From Teichococcus aerophilus (GTDB taxonomy: Bacteria > Pseudomonadota > Alphaproteobacteria > Acetobacterales > Acetobacteraceae): DNA of 48,059 nucleotides. The notes beneath the pieces are model-generated. The model worked only from the letters and a program-made list of their open reading frames with translations, made no database searches and was not told the origin of the DNA. Of the stretch, positions 32,837 through 41,774 are shown piece by piece. Numbering within the stretch: the first letter of the stretch is position 1; each line of letters starts with the position of its first letter. The translations under genes were made by a program, and so were the position numbers. Location: the NCBI RefSeq assembly GCF_014490485.1, contig NZ_JACTVA010000042.1:1-48059 (forward strand), read 5' to 3'.

Positions 32837-35098
32837 TCAGAAATCCACGGTCATGGACAGCAGGTAGGTGCGCGGCGCACCCTGCGAGAAGGTGCCGTAG
32901 CTGGAGACGCTGGACCAGTACTTGCTGTCTGCGACGTTGTAGACATTGGCGCGGAACGTCGTGGCCCTTCCAGCGATCTCGGTGCGGTAGCGCATGTTCA
33001 GGTCGGCGCGGGTCCAGGCGGGGAACTGGCGGTCATTCGTGGTGTCCAGCCACTGGCTGCCGGTATAGGTCAGCGCGCCGCCGGCGGTCAGCCCGCTCAC
33101 CCAGGGCAGGTCCCACTCCAACGCCGCATTGGCCTGCACCGTCGGCACGCCGACCGGCCGGTTGCCCACCACGGCGCGGTTGGCGGAGCTGGTCAGTTCC
33201 GGGTCCATGACGGTCGCGCCGCCCAGGGCGCGCAGCCCGGGCGTGATCTCCCCGAAGACGTTCCACTCCAGCCCCCTCACCCGCTGCTCGCCGCTGACGA
33301 CGTAACGGCTGCCGGCCAGCTCGGCGCTCGGCTTGCTGATCTGGAAGGCACTGACGGTGGTGGAGAGCTGCCCGAGTTCGAGCTTCACGCCGATCTCGTA
33401 TTGCTCGGTCTCGTAGGGCGCAAAGACCTCGCCGGCATTGCTGGCGGTGGCCGGTGCCATGTCACCCCGGCTCAGGCCCTGGATATAGTTGGCGTAGAGC
33501 GCGACGTTCTGCCAGGGCCGCACCACCAGCCCCACCATCGGCGTCACCGCGCTCTTGTCGTAGCGGCTGGAGACCTGGCCGTTGGCGGCATTGAAGTTGT
33601 CGGTCTCGACCTGCTGGTTGCGCAGGCCCAGCGTCAGCATCACCCGGTCATCCAGGACCGAGAGTGTGTCCGCGATGGCCAGGCCCGTCAGTTCCGTCTC
33701 GGACACGCGCGGCACGCGGCCGGGCGCCGCCACGTCCTGCGCCGGCCGGTTGACGCGGGTGTAGATGTTGGAGGCGACGGGCGTGCCGTTCACCGTCGCG
33801 CGGTCCAGCGCCTCATGATAGCGCGATGCTTGCAGCGAGACGGTGTGGCGGACCGGGCCGGTTTCGAACCGCGCCCGCAGGCCGGCATCGTAGGTGTAGC
33901 GGTGGGCCTCGAACCGGAAATGCTGCGGCGTATGCAGCGTGTCGCCGCCAAAGCTGGTGATGGTCGGCGTGCCGAACAGCCGGTCCACTTCCGATTCCGA
34001 CCCGCCAATGGCCGCGAAGGCGGTGATGCTGTCGGTCAGGTCGTACTCGGCACGCAGCAGGCCAGAGGTATCCTCCATGCGCGACCATTCCCAGGACTGG
34101 GTGATGTTGCGCTGGCCGCCCGGCGCGCGCGGGATCGGCACACCCGCCGCCAGCAACAGGGGGCGGGACGGCGCGTCGAACCGCTCGCGCTGCCACAGCG
34201 CATCCATCCAGACGCGCAGCCGCTCGCCCTGGTAATCCAGCGCCAGCGCCGTCACGCCGGCGCGGCGGGACTGCTCGTCCACCGCCGTGTCGCCATCGCG
34301 GTAGCTGCCGTTGAAGCGCAGGCCGAATTCGCGGTTCTCACCGTAGCGGCGCGCGAAGTCGAGATGCGCGCCGAGCTGCGAGTCACTGCTGTAATCCGTC
34401 GTCAGCCGCGTCAGGTCCTCATCCGCCCGCTTGGGCACGATGTTGATGACGCCGCCCACCGCGCCGTTCGGCGCCATGCCGTAGAGCAGCGCGCCCGGCC
34501 CCTTCAGGACCTCGATCCGCTCGACGTACTCGCTGAACACCCGATAGTTCGGCGCAATACCGTAGCGGCCGTCAAAGGCGATCTCGCCTGCATTGCCCTC
34601 ACCGATCGGGAAGCCGCGGATATAGAACGCGTCGAAGATGCCGCCCTGTTGACCGGTGCCGCGTATGGAGGGGTCGAAGGAGAGGGCATCCTGCACCGTG
34701 CGCGCCTGGCTGTCCTCGATGCGCTGCGAGGTTACGTTCAGCGTGTTGAACGGCGTGTCCATGGCATCCGGGTTGCCGAGCAGGCCGAGCCCGCCGCCGG
34801 TCGCCACCTGCCCGCCCGCGCGCGGCGGCAGCAGGCCACTGGCCAGCGCGCTGGCCTGCACGTTCACCTCCGGCAACTGCACCGGCGCCGTATTGGCAGC
34901 CATCTGGGCCCGGGCGGTGTGTGCCACCCCCAGCGCCAGGACGGAGGCGGCGGTGCCGAGCAGCAGGGCCATCCGTGCGCTGCCGCCCCGTGGGGTCCGG
35001 CGGCGCGTGGTCGGGTGGGCAAGTGGAATCAAGGGACGTCTCCTGTCGGCGCCATCCGCCACGCCGGGCTGCACAGCCCGGCGCATGCGGTCGCTCAT
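32837..35098 (-). CDS. TonB-dependent siderophore receptor
   Basis: A 753-residue outer-membrane receptor. An N-terminal signal with a hydrophobic segment (MALLLGTAASVLALGVAHTA) is preceded by a longer basic stretch. A TonB-box-like LPEVNVQA follows. The plug contains QDALSFDPSIRGTGQQGGIF, FYIRGFP, RIEVLKGPGALLYGMAPNGA and GGVINIVPKRA, the siderophore-receptor signature. The barrel ends in TYLLSMTVDF with the terminal Phe required for assembly. ATG 35098 was chosen; 35086 or an internal Met are possible. A Fur-box-like site lies just upstream. Confidence 0.9.
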   Translation of the reverse strand: MSDRMRRAVQPGVADGADRRRPLIPLAHPTTRRRTPRGGSARMALLLGTAASVLALGVAHTARAQMAANTAPVQLPEVNVQASALASGLLPPRAGGQVATGGGLGLLGNPDAMDTPFNTLNVTSQRIEDSQARTVQDALSFDPSIRGTGQQGGIFDAFYIRGFPIGEGNAGEIAFDGRYGIAPNYRVFSEYVERIEVLKGPGALLYGMAPNGAVGGVINIVPKRADEDLTRLTTDYSSDSQLGAHLDFARRYGENREFGLRFNGSYRDGDTAVDEQSRRAGVTALALDYQGERLRVWMDALWQRERFDAPSRPLLLAAGVPIPRAPGGQRNITQSWEWSRMEDTSGLLRAEYDLTDSITAFAAIGGSESEVDRLFGTPTITSFGGDTLHTPQHFRFEAHRYTYDAGLRARFETGPVRHTVSLQASRYHEALDRATVNGTPVASNIYTRVNRPAQDVAAPGRVPRVSETELTGLAIADTLSVLDDRVMLTLGLRNQQVETDNFNAANGQVSSRYDKSAVTPMVGLVVRPWQNVALYANYIQGLSRGDMAPATASNAGEVFAPYETEQYEIGVKLELGQLSTTVSAFQISKPSAELAGSRYVVSGEQRVRGLEWNVFGEITPGLRALGGATVMDPELTSSANRAVVGNRPVGVPTVQANAALEWDLPWVSGLTAGGALTYTGSQWLDTTNDRQFPAWTRADLNMRYRTEIAGRATTFRANVYNVADSKYWSSVSSYGTFSQGAPRTYLLSMTVDF

Positions 35099-35102
35099 GA
35101 AA

Positions 35103-35123
35103 GTGATAATTACTCGCAAATAA
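35103..35123 (-). promoter_or_regulatory. Fur-box-like site upstream of the TonB receptor
   Basis: On the minus strand the sequence reads TTATTTGCGAGTAATTATCA, close to Fur-site forms such as TTGCGAATAATTATCA. It is an AT-rich island in GC-rich DNA, 5 bp before the receptor start. Iron repression of the receptor and FecB genes is inferred. Confidence 0.55.
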
Positions 35124-35144
35124 CGCGAAAACCGGGTTGGGGCG

Positions 35145-36434
35145 TCATAGCGGGCCGAAGGGGCGGCCCGCCCGCCCCGTCTCGAAGCGATCCAGCCGGA
35201 ACGGCGCCAGGTCCTGCGCGGCTGCCTTGCCAGTGGCCAATTGCGCGATGACTTGGCCCACCGCAGGGGCCAGGCCGAAGCCATGGCCGGAGAAGCCCGT
35301 GGCCACGATCAGCCCGAGTGTCCGCTCCGGCGCATCGATCACCGGCAGGGCATCCGGCAGCAGGTCGATCTGCCCGGCCCAGGATTTGACGACGCTCACA
35401 GGGGCCTGCAGGCCGAACAGGGCGCCGAAGCGCCGCATCGTCTCCACCACGCGCATCTGGTTCGGCCCGGTGCGGGGGGCACCGGGCCGGGCCAGGCCGA
35501 GGGTGAAAGCGTGGCGGTGTCGCACGAAGCTAGGCAAATAGTGCCTCGCGTCGCGCAGCAGACCCCAGTCCAGGTCGATATCCGCGGCACCATCCGCCGC
35601 CACGATGCAGGAGCCATCGGCACGCTGCCGCAGCCCGATGCCGAAGCCGCAGAAGCACGGGTCGATCACCCCCGCCAGTGGCGCGGTGAGGGAGACGGTG
35701 CTGCGCACTACCTGCTGCGGCAGCCAGAGGCCCAGCCCCGCCAGCAAGCCGCGTGATGCCGCGCCCGCGGCGCAGATCACGACGTCGCTGGCGATGCTGC
35801 CGTGTTCCGTCCGCACGCCACGGACGCGCCCGCCGCTCGCCTCGATGGCCAGCGCGCTGCAATCCTCGATCACGCGGGCGCCCAGACGTTGCGCCGCGTG
35901 CAGGAAGGCGCGGCTGGCCAGGGCGGGCTCCGCCTGCCCATCTTCTGGCGAGAACAGGGCGCCCGCACTGGCGCGCCCCAGGCTGGGCCAGGATGCCGCC
36001 ACTTCCGCCGGGCTCAGCAGGCGCGTCGTCGGCGCCTGGTCCGCGACCTTCTCCAGCCAGCGCCGGTGGGCGGCCTGCTCCGCCTCGCTGCCGGCTACGA
36101 ACAAGCAGCCCTGCTGCCGCCAGCCCATCGGCATTCCCAGCCGCGCCTCTAGCCCCGGCCACAGGGCCAGCGCGGCGGCGGCCAGCGGCATCTCCAGCGG
36201 GTCGCGGTACTGACTGCGGACGAAGCCCCAGTTGCGGCCCGATTGCAGGGCGGCCGGGCGCGCCTGCTCCAGCACCACCGCGCGCAGGCCGCGCTCGGCC
36301 AAGAAATAGGCGGCGGCCAGGCCGATGATGCCGCCACCGACGACCACCGCATCGGCTCGGCGGGGCAGCGGCTCGGCGCAGCCTGTCAGCTGCGCCATCA
36401 CGTCGTCCGGCGTGTGTGGCAGCAGGCTCAGCAT
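35145..36434 (-). CDS. FAD-dependent amino-acid/amine oxidase (DAO family)
   Basis: A 429-residue flavoprotein with the N-terminal dinucleotide-binding motif VVVGGGIIGLAAAYFLAERG, then GRNWGFVRSQYRD and a C-terminal VATGFSGHGFGLAPAVGQVI, the GxG block that closes over the FAD. Members oxidise D-amino acids, sarcosine-type N-methyl amino acids or similar amines. No signal peptide is seen. ATG 36434 puts the FAD motif near residue 30; an ATG at 36491 would add a 19-residue Pro-rich tail. It is divergent from a second, different oxidase, and a long hairpin lies between them. Confidence 0.85.
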   Translation of the reverse strand: MLSLLPHTPDDVMAQLTGCAEPLPRRADAVVVGGGIIGLAAAYFLAERGLRAVVLEQARPAALQSGRNWGFVRSQYRDPLEMPLAAAALALWPGLEARLGMPMGWRQQGCLFVAGSEAEQAAHRRWLEKVADQAPTTRLLSPAEVAASWPSLGRASAGALFSPEDGQAEPALASRAFLHAAQRLGARVIEDCSALAIEASGGRVRGVRTEHGSIASDVVICAAGAASRGLLAGLGLWLPQQVVRSTVSLTAPLAGVIDPCFCGFGIGLRQRADGSCIVAADGAADIDLDWGLLRDARHYLPSFVRHRHAFTLGLARPGAPRTGPNQMRVVETMRRFGALFGLQAPVSVVKSWAGQIDLLPDALPVIDAPERTLGLIVATGFSGHGFGLAPAVGQVIAQLATGKAAAQDLAPFRLDRFETGRAGRPFGPL

Positions 36435-36545
36435 GGGCGGGGCGGCGGGAATAGCGGGTGGAGCATGGATGCGAATGGGTCTAAAGCGCATCTGTAAAGA
36501 CCACCGGCCGCGCTGTGTGTCGATTTCAATAACGGCAAACAGGGG

Positions 36546-36595
36546 TCTAAAAAGCTGGGCCAGGACCGTTGCCTGGCCTGCCCCAGCTTTTTAGA
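36546..36595. promoter_or_regulatory. Long hairpin between the two divergent oxidase genes
   Basis: TCTAAAAAGCTGGG (36546-36559) and CCCAGCTTTTTAGA (36582-36595) are perfect 14-bp arms, and an inner CCAGG/CCTGG pair (60-64 and 72-76) extends the stem. The A-run and T-run make it look like a bidirectional terminator, yet it lies upstream of both genes. It may be an attenuator, an operator or the end of a small element. Confidence 0.65.
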
Positions 36596-36616
36596 GCCAG
36601 CTTTACATTCATTCGC

Positions 36617-37816
36617 ATGGACCCCGGCCACGCCCCGTGGCTCAACCCAGGCCATTATCCCGGCAGCCAGCCGGCGGAACGCAACGTGGACATCTCGGCT
36701 GACGTCATCATCCTGGGCGGCGGCATCGCCGGTGCCTCGGCCGCCTTCTTCCTCGCCCCGCACGCCTCGGTCGTGCTGCTGGAGGCGGAGGAGCAGTTCG
36801 GACAGCACAGCTCCGGCCGAAGCGCGGCACAGTTCACCGTGGGCATCACCGCCCCCGCCATGCGCCGCTTGGCCGCCGCCAGCCGCGCCTTCCTGGCGCA
36901 ACCGCCGGCCGGCTTCGCCGCGTCCCCCTTGCTGCATCGCCGGGGCAGCCTGACCTTCGGCCGCGCGGGTGACGAAGCCCGGCTCGATGCCCTGGCCCGG
37001 CGCATCCGCGAGGCCGGCGCCCAGGCGAAACGGCTGGACATGGCCGGCACCCTCGCCCGCTTCCCGCTCCTGCTGGCCGCCAGCGCCGCCGCCGGCGCGG
37101 TGGAGGAGCCGGACGCGATGGAGATCGAGGTGGATGCACTGCTGCAGGGCTATCTGCGCGGCGCCCGGGCGCACGGGGCGCGCTGCCTCGGTGCCCAGCG
37201 GGTCCTCGGACTCCACCATGAGGCCCAGGGCTGGGAGGTCCGCACGCAGGCCGCGGCGTTCCGTGCGCCCCGTATCGTCAACGCGGCCGGGGCCTGGGTG
37301 GACGAGGTGGCGGCCCTGGCCGGCGTGCGGCCCATCGGCATCCAGCCCTATCGGCGCACCGCCTTCACCTTCGCGCCGACGCCCGGCCTGGACCACACCA
37401 TCTGGCCACACGTGGCCGATATCGGCGGTCGCTGGTACGTGCAGCCTGATGCGGGGCAGATGATGGGGAGCCTGGCCGATGCCACCCCCTGCCTACCCTG
37501 CGATGCCATGCCGGAGGAGTTCGACATCGCCCTGGCCATCGACCGGATCGGGGCGGATACGCGGCTGCAGATCGGGCGCCCCATCCACCGCTGGGCCGGG
37601 CTGCGCAGCTTCGTGCGCGACCGTGACCCCGTGGCGGGCAAGGCCACGGATGCGCCCGGATTCTTCTGGCTCGCGGGTCAGGGCGGCTGTGGCGTGCTGA
37701 CCTCGCCAGCGCTGGGGGAAGCGGCGGCGGCCCTGGTGCTCGGCCATGCGTGGCCGGAGGCGCTGCGGGCGGCGGGCCTGGTACCGGCCTCTCTCGCGCC
37801 GTCGCGGCTGGCATGA
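36617..37816 (+). CDS. FAD-dependent oxidoreductase (DAO family, glycerol-3-phosphate/amino-acid oxidase-like)
   Basis: A 399-residue flavoprotein. The Rossmann motif VIILGGGIAGASAAFFLA sits at about residues 30-47, then QHSSGRSAAQFTVGI, NAAGAWVDEVAALAGVRPIG and the late WLAGQGGCGVLTSPALGE. The set matches oxidases such as glycine or D-amino-acid dehydrogenase-like proteins. ATG 36617 starts 22 bp after the hairpin. Its last bases overlap the LysR gene start (ATGA). With the divergent oxidase it suggests oxidation of more than one amino-acid-like substrate. Confidence 0.85.
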   Translation: MDPGHAPWLNPGHYPGSQPAERNVDISADVIILGGGIAGASAAFFLAPHASVVLLEAEEQFGQHSSGRSAAQFTVGITAPAMRRLAAASRAFLAQPPAGFAASPLLHRRGSLTFGRAGDEARLDALARRIREAGAQAKRLDMAGTLARFPLLLAASAAAGAVEEPDAMEIEVDALLQGYLRGARAHGARCLGAQRVLGLHHEAQGWEVRTQAAAFRAPRIVNAAGAWVDEVAALAGVRPIGIQPYRRTAFTFAPTPGLDHTIWPHVADIGGRWYVQPDAGQMMGSLADATPCLPCDAMPEEFDIALAIDRIGADTRLQIGRPIHRWAGLRSFVRDRDPVAGKATDAPGFFWLAGQGGCGVLTSPALGEAAAALVLGHAWPEALRAAGLVPASLAPSRLA

Positions 37817-38721
37817 ACCGCCGCCTCCCCTCCCTCAACGCACTGCGCTGTTTTGACAGCGTCGCGGCGCATCTCAGCATCCGCAAGGCCGCCCATGCGC
37901 TCTGCGTCAGCGAAAGCGCAGTCAGCCGGCAGATCCGTATCCTGGAGCAGCAGCTCGGCATGCCGCTCTTCCTGCGGACGAATAACGGGCTGGAGATCAC
38001 CGAGGCCGGGCAGCGCTTGGCCGGCGCGGTGCGCGAGGCCTTCGACCATATCGCCGACGCACTCGATCCCTTCCGCAGCGATGCGGACGAAGTGACCATC
38101 CGCGTGCTGCCCACCTTCGCGCTGCGCTGGCTGTATCCGCGCCTGAACAAGTTCCAGGCGCAGCACCCGCTCGTGCGCATCAACGTGCAGACTCGGCTGA
38201 ACGACATGAATGCCGGGGATGGGGATGCCGATCTCGGCATCCGCTACGGCATCGGCAACTGGGCGCCGGATGCGGTGTCGGAGCTATACCAGGAATGGGT
38301 GCTGCCCGTCTGCGCGCCGGGCTACATCACCGGCCGAGCACTGGAAAACCCGGCGGAGTTCGCCGACCTCACCCTGCTGCACCCGCTGCCGAACCGGCAG
38401 GATTGGTCGATCTGGTGCGAACGCGCCAGCCTGGCCGGGTTGGACATGCAACGCAGCCTCGATTTCGATGCGCTGGACATGGCGCTGAGCGCAGCGGAGG
38501 CCGGGCACGGCCTGGCGATGGCCGATGTCGTGCTCGCGCACAGTGCCATCGCCTCCGGCCGCCTGGTCACGCCACGGCGCCTGCCGGTTTCCACAGGCAT
38601 GTCCTACTATCTCGTCAAGCCACCGAACCTGAAGCGCAAGCGCCACGTGAAGCTGCTGACCGACTGGCTGTGCGACACCATGCGCGAGGCCGACGAGATC
38701 ATCGCCCTTTACCGCGGCTGA
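37813..38721 (+). CDS. LysR-family regulator (GcvA-like)
   Basis: A 302-residue regulator coupled by ATGA overlap to the oxidase. The winged helix region LRCFDSVAAHLSIRKAAHAL and CVSESAVSRQIRILEQQLGM is typical of the GcvA/AmpR subgroup, as are PTFALRWLYPRLNKFQAQHP and ADLGIRYGIGNW. GcvA relatives respond to amino acids and control amino-acid catabolism, consistent with regulating the oxidases and the hydrolase downstream. Confidence 0.92.
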   Translation: MNRRLPSLNALRCFDSVAAHLSIRKAAHALCVSESAVSRQIRILEQQLGMPLFLRTNNGLEITEAGQRLAGAVREAFDHIADALDPFRSDADEVTIRVLPTFALRWLYPRLNKFQAQHPLVRINVQTRLNDMNAGDGDADLGIRYGIGNWAPDAVSELYQEWVLPVCAPGYITGRALENPAEFADLTLLHPLPNRQDWSIWCERASLAGLDMQRSLDFDALDMALSAAEAGHGLAMADVVLAHSAIASGRLVTPRRLPVSTGMSYYLVKPPNLKRKRHVKLLTDWLCDTMREADEIIALYRG

Positions 38722-38747
38722 TCCAGCCCGAGCACGAAAGGCCTACC

Positions 38748-39911
38748 ATGACCGACCGCGAGCAGGGCAAGACGACGCTGTCCAACTGGCGGACGTGGCC
38801 GTTCAACCGCTGGGGCTTCCAGAATGCCGACCGCCTGATTCCCACCGCCATCATCTCCGGCCAACCGGCGCCGCCACGTGCCATGGCGGGGCTGGAGCTG
38901 CTGGACCTGCCTTTCGCCTACCCGGATGGGCGGCAGGTGACGCTGGGCGGCCATCTTGGCCTCTCCGCCGCCGATGCCTTGCTGGTGTTGCAGGATGGCG
39001 AAGTGCTGACCGAATGGTACGCACCGTGGGTCGATCCCTCGCGCCCGCACACGGTGTTTTCAATATCCAAATCCATCACCGGGTTGCTGGCGGGAATCGC
39101 CGTCGGGCAGGGCCTGCTGGACCCGGAAGCGCAAATCGCCGACTTCCTGCCCATGGCACCAGGCGCCGCCTATGCCGGGGCGCACATCCGGGAGCTGCTG
39201 GACATGACCGTGGGCATCGCGTTCGAGGACGACTACCTGGACACCGCCGGGCTGTTCGGCCGCTACCGCAGGGCGATGCTGTGGAACCCGCCGGACGCCA
39301 ATCTACCCGCTGAAACGCTGCCCGACGTCCTGGCGGATTTGCAGCAGCGCGGCGCGCATGGCGAACGCTTCTTCTACGCCTCGCCCAATGTCGATATGCT
39401 CGGCCTGGTGCTGGAGCGTGTGACTGGGCAGCGCTACCACACTTACCTGGCTGAGCAGCTTTGGGCCCCAATGGGTGCCAGCGGGCCGGCCTATATCACC
39501 ACGGACGGCATCGGCACGGCACGCGCCTCGGGCGGCCTCTGCATGACGGCACGGGACCTCGCACGCATCGGCCAATTGCTTCTGGCGGATGGCCGGGGCG
39601 AGGATGGCCAGCAGGTCGTCCCTGCCGCGTGGATCGAGGACCTTCGCGAGCAGGCCAGCTTCCCCGCCTGGGCCGCGGGCAGCGCGGCGGACATGTTTCC
39701 ACGTGGGCGCTACCGTTCCGGCTGGTACCACCCGGATGGCAGTGGCACGAGCTTCTGCGCCATCGGCATCCATGCCCAGTGGCTATGGGTGGACCGGACG
39801 AAGCGTCGCGTCGTGGTCAAGCTCTCCTCCCGCCCCGAGCCCAGCGAGGACGCGGCGACGCAGCGCGAGATCGCCATGATGAACGCGATTTTTGCAGCCC
39901 CCTTGGCCTGA
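38748..39911 (+). CDS. Serine hydrolase, NylB-like (6-aminohexanoate-dimer hydrolase / class C beta-lactamase family)
   Basis: A 387-residue protein. The catalytic SxxK is SISK at residues 105-108 in TVFSISKSITGLLAG, and the YxN-type element is YASPN in ERFFYASPNVDMLGLVLERV. The N-terminal leader (SNWRTWPFNRWGFQNADRLI) and ARASGGLCMTARDLARIGQL match NylB-type amidases rather than true beta-lactamases. No signal peptide is seen. It follows the LysR gene by 26 bp and could release an amine or amino acid that the flanking oxidases then oxidise (inference). Confidence 0.85.
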   Translation: MTDREQGKTTLSNWRTWPFNRWGFQNADRLIPTAIISGQPAPPRAMAGLELLDLPFAYPDGRQVTLGGHLGLSAADALLVLQDGEVLTEWYAPWVDPSRPHTVFSISKSITGLLAGIAVGQGLLDPEAQIADFLPMAPGAAYAGAHIRELLDMTVGIAFEDDYLDTAGLFGRYRRAMLWNPPDANLPAETLPDVLADLQQRGAHGERFFYASPNVDMLGLVLERVTGQRYHTYLAEQLWAPMGASGPAYITTDGIGTARASGGLCMTARDLARIGQLLLADGRGEDGQQVVPAAWIEDLREQASFPAWAAGSAADMFPRGRYRSGWYHPDGSGTSFCAIGIHAQWLWVDRTKRRVVVKLSSRPEPSEDAATQREIAMMNAIFAAPLA

Positions 39912-40071
39912 CGTGCCGATGGTTTGTGAATGAGGTCTGGTGGCATGATCGAAGAGTGCTCTTTCAGAACGCATCTATCCAGACGGGTAGCCACGACGCA
40001 TATATCGAGGGTTTGGGGCATCATGATCGCTATGCAAGATAGTTGTTCCTGCACAGAGGAAAAGGATTGCC

Positions 40072-40398
40072 TTGTCGAGATTCGTGGCTCTGGTTTCTGC
40101 CACCCTTCTCTTCGCCCTCCCCGTATGCGCTGCGGATGTGTAGGAGGATGAACCTCCGGTGATGCGCATCATCTTCGAGGAGTGCATAGAATACATCCGC
40201 CACGGACGGATCCCGTTCCGGGGCCTCGCTACCCGCCCTGCGCATCTGGAGGGGATCCGAGAATTGCCCTCCCGCATGCCCGACCGTGAGCAAGCCGTCG
40301 AGCTTCTCTCCTCGGACCGTCCCAGTGGATACAGGTGTGGGTCTAACGCAGAGCCTGGACGCACGTCATTCTGTCTGGAAACGCCCGTTGTCGGATGA
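40072..40398 (+). pseudogene. Small secreted protein interrupted by one in-frame TAG
   Basis: From TTG 40072, after an AGGAAAAGG Shine-Dalgarno-like stretch, the frame reads a clear signal peptide (RFVALVSATLLFALPVCAA) then DV, TAG at 40141-40143, and continues open as EDEPPVMRIIFEECIEYIRH to a stop at 40398. The full length would be 108 codons. The part after the TAG is acidic to neutral with two cysteines (EECIEY, YRCGSN) and has no family that I recognise. A single nonsense mutation is the simplest reading; readthrough is not excluded. Confidence 0.5.
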
Positions 40399-40488
40399 AG
40401 GGTCGAGTAGCCGCTTGCCATTCTGCACCGCCCTGCGGCGCGCCTACGGGGCGGGCATGGTGGCCTTCCCGGCCTCGGATCGGACGCT

Positions 40489-40533
40489 GCCGGCGTGGCC
40501 GGCGTGGCCGGCGTGGCCGGCGTGGCCGGCGTC
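40489..40533. repeat. Tandem repeat, 9-bp unit, five copies
   Basis: GCCGGCGTG is repeated four times exactly and a fifth time with the last base changed. It lies in the 211-bp gap before the integrase pseudogene. No function evident; such runs are prone to slippage. Confidence 0.8.
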
Positions 40534-40609
40534 GGCGTAGTTCCCTCTCTCGCGATAAGGAAGATTTTGTGCGAGCGTAGGTTGGGGGCGCTTCTCGGCG
40601 AAGCGGGGC

Positions 40610-41674
40610 TTACTCTGCAGACGCCGCCGGCTTCGCCCAGATTTTCTGGGTTGGGTTCTGCCGCCAGATTTCCGCTGGCCGCAGGTAGCCCATGGCCACC
40701 TCGGCCGAGCGGTGCCGGGTCTGCCGCATCACCTGCGCCAGGTCCGCCCCCGCCTCGCCAGCGGCCGTCGCCAGCCCAGCCCGCAGGGAATTGCCCGGAG
40801 AAGCGTTCCCAGCCCTCTAGCCCGGCTTCCAGCGCCGCCACGCGCACCAGGCGCCAGACCGCCTCGTTGGACAGCTGGGCGGCGTTAGGACTGCCTGCTT
40901 CGCTCAGCCTGACGAACAGCGGCAGCGCCGCATCCGAGGCGCCGCCGCAAACATCCGCGGCCTCCCGGCGGAAGCTCATCCCGGCCTGCCACGCCGCCAG
41001 CGGGCAGCAGGAGGGCTCGGCCGGGTTGGCCCAGATGGCGACCAGCTGACCGGCACCGTGCGGGTCGGTCTTGGAGCGGCGAATGCTCACCTGCAGCCCC
41101 TTCCCTGCCACGGCCACCACGTCGCCCAGCGCCAAGCCGACCAACTCGGCGCGGCGCAGCGCCGCGCCAAAGCCAATCAGCAGCAGCGCGCGGTCACGGG
41201 CACCGATTGGCGTGTCGGCTGCCGGCCGCGTCGCCAGCATCTTGCGCAGCAGATCCGGGGTGGCGGCGGCCTGCCGGCGCGGCCGGGTGTCGGTGCTGCG
41301 GGTGATGCCCTCCAGGACCATGCGCAGGCGGGCGTCGCCAAGATCGAGCGCCAAGCCGGCCAGGCGGTGCGCTGCCTGGATGGCTGCCAGATGCACGCGC
41401 AGGGTGGCGACCGAGCGGCCATCATCGGCCAGGCGCACGGCGTACATGGCGATGGTGTCGGGATCGGCGCCGAGCGGGTCACGGCCGAGGCCGGTGCACC
41501 AGGCGGCATAGGCACCCCAGGCGCTGCGGTAGACGCGGCGGGTGCCCTCCCCCCCTCCCGGGTGGCATAGACCGCCGCCCGGCCGGAGAGCGCGTCCAGG
41601 GTCGGCGTGGGGTCGGTATCCACTGGCAGGACCAACTCGCCTAGCAAGGTCGTGGAGAGAGTACGGCGGGTCAT
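40610..41674 (-). pseudogene. Tyrosine recombinase/integrase with two frameshifts
   Basis: Starts at ATG 41674 (TRRTLSTTLLGELVLP). At a G-run near 41548-41554 the frame changes; it then reads VYRSAWGAYAAWCTGLGRDP, the core-binding domain, and the catalytic LLIGFGAALRRAELVGLALG with the first Arg. Near 40785-40790 a one-base insertion follows ERFSG; the other frame reads SLRAGLATAAGEAGADLAQV, then MRQTRHRSAEVAMGYLRPAE, with the second Arg, His and Tyr region, ending at TAA 40610-40612. With both shifts corrected the protein is a normal phage-type integrase of about 350 residues. It is likely inactive. Confidence 0.85.
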
Positions 41675-41774
41675 GCGAGCAGCCTAAACCAGTGCGACAG
41701 CGGAGCCACAAGCGACACCACATCCCCCTAGCCCGGTATCCAAATCCACACATGCTGCGCTGCACAATATTTCA

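Noticed and set aside
33401-35251. Plus-strand reading frame of about 616 codons opposite the TonB receptor
   Set aside because: Arg/Ala/His-rich composition without motifs; the receptor on the minus strand explains the DNA.
40489-40533. Possible CRISPR-like repeat
   Set aside because: Nine-base units in direct tandem without spacers; a simple tandem repeat.
39975-40609. Extension of the integrase reading frame beyond the GCCGGCGTG repeats
   Set aside because: After the frameshift the translation is repeat-derived (TPATPATPA) and not integrase; the real C-terminus ends at 40610 in the other frame.
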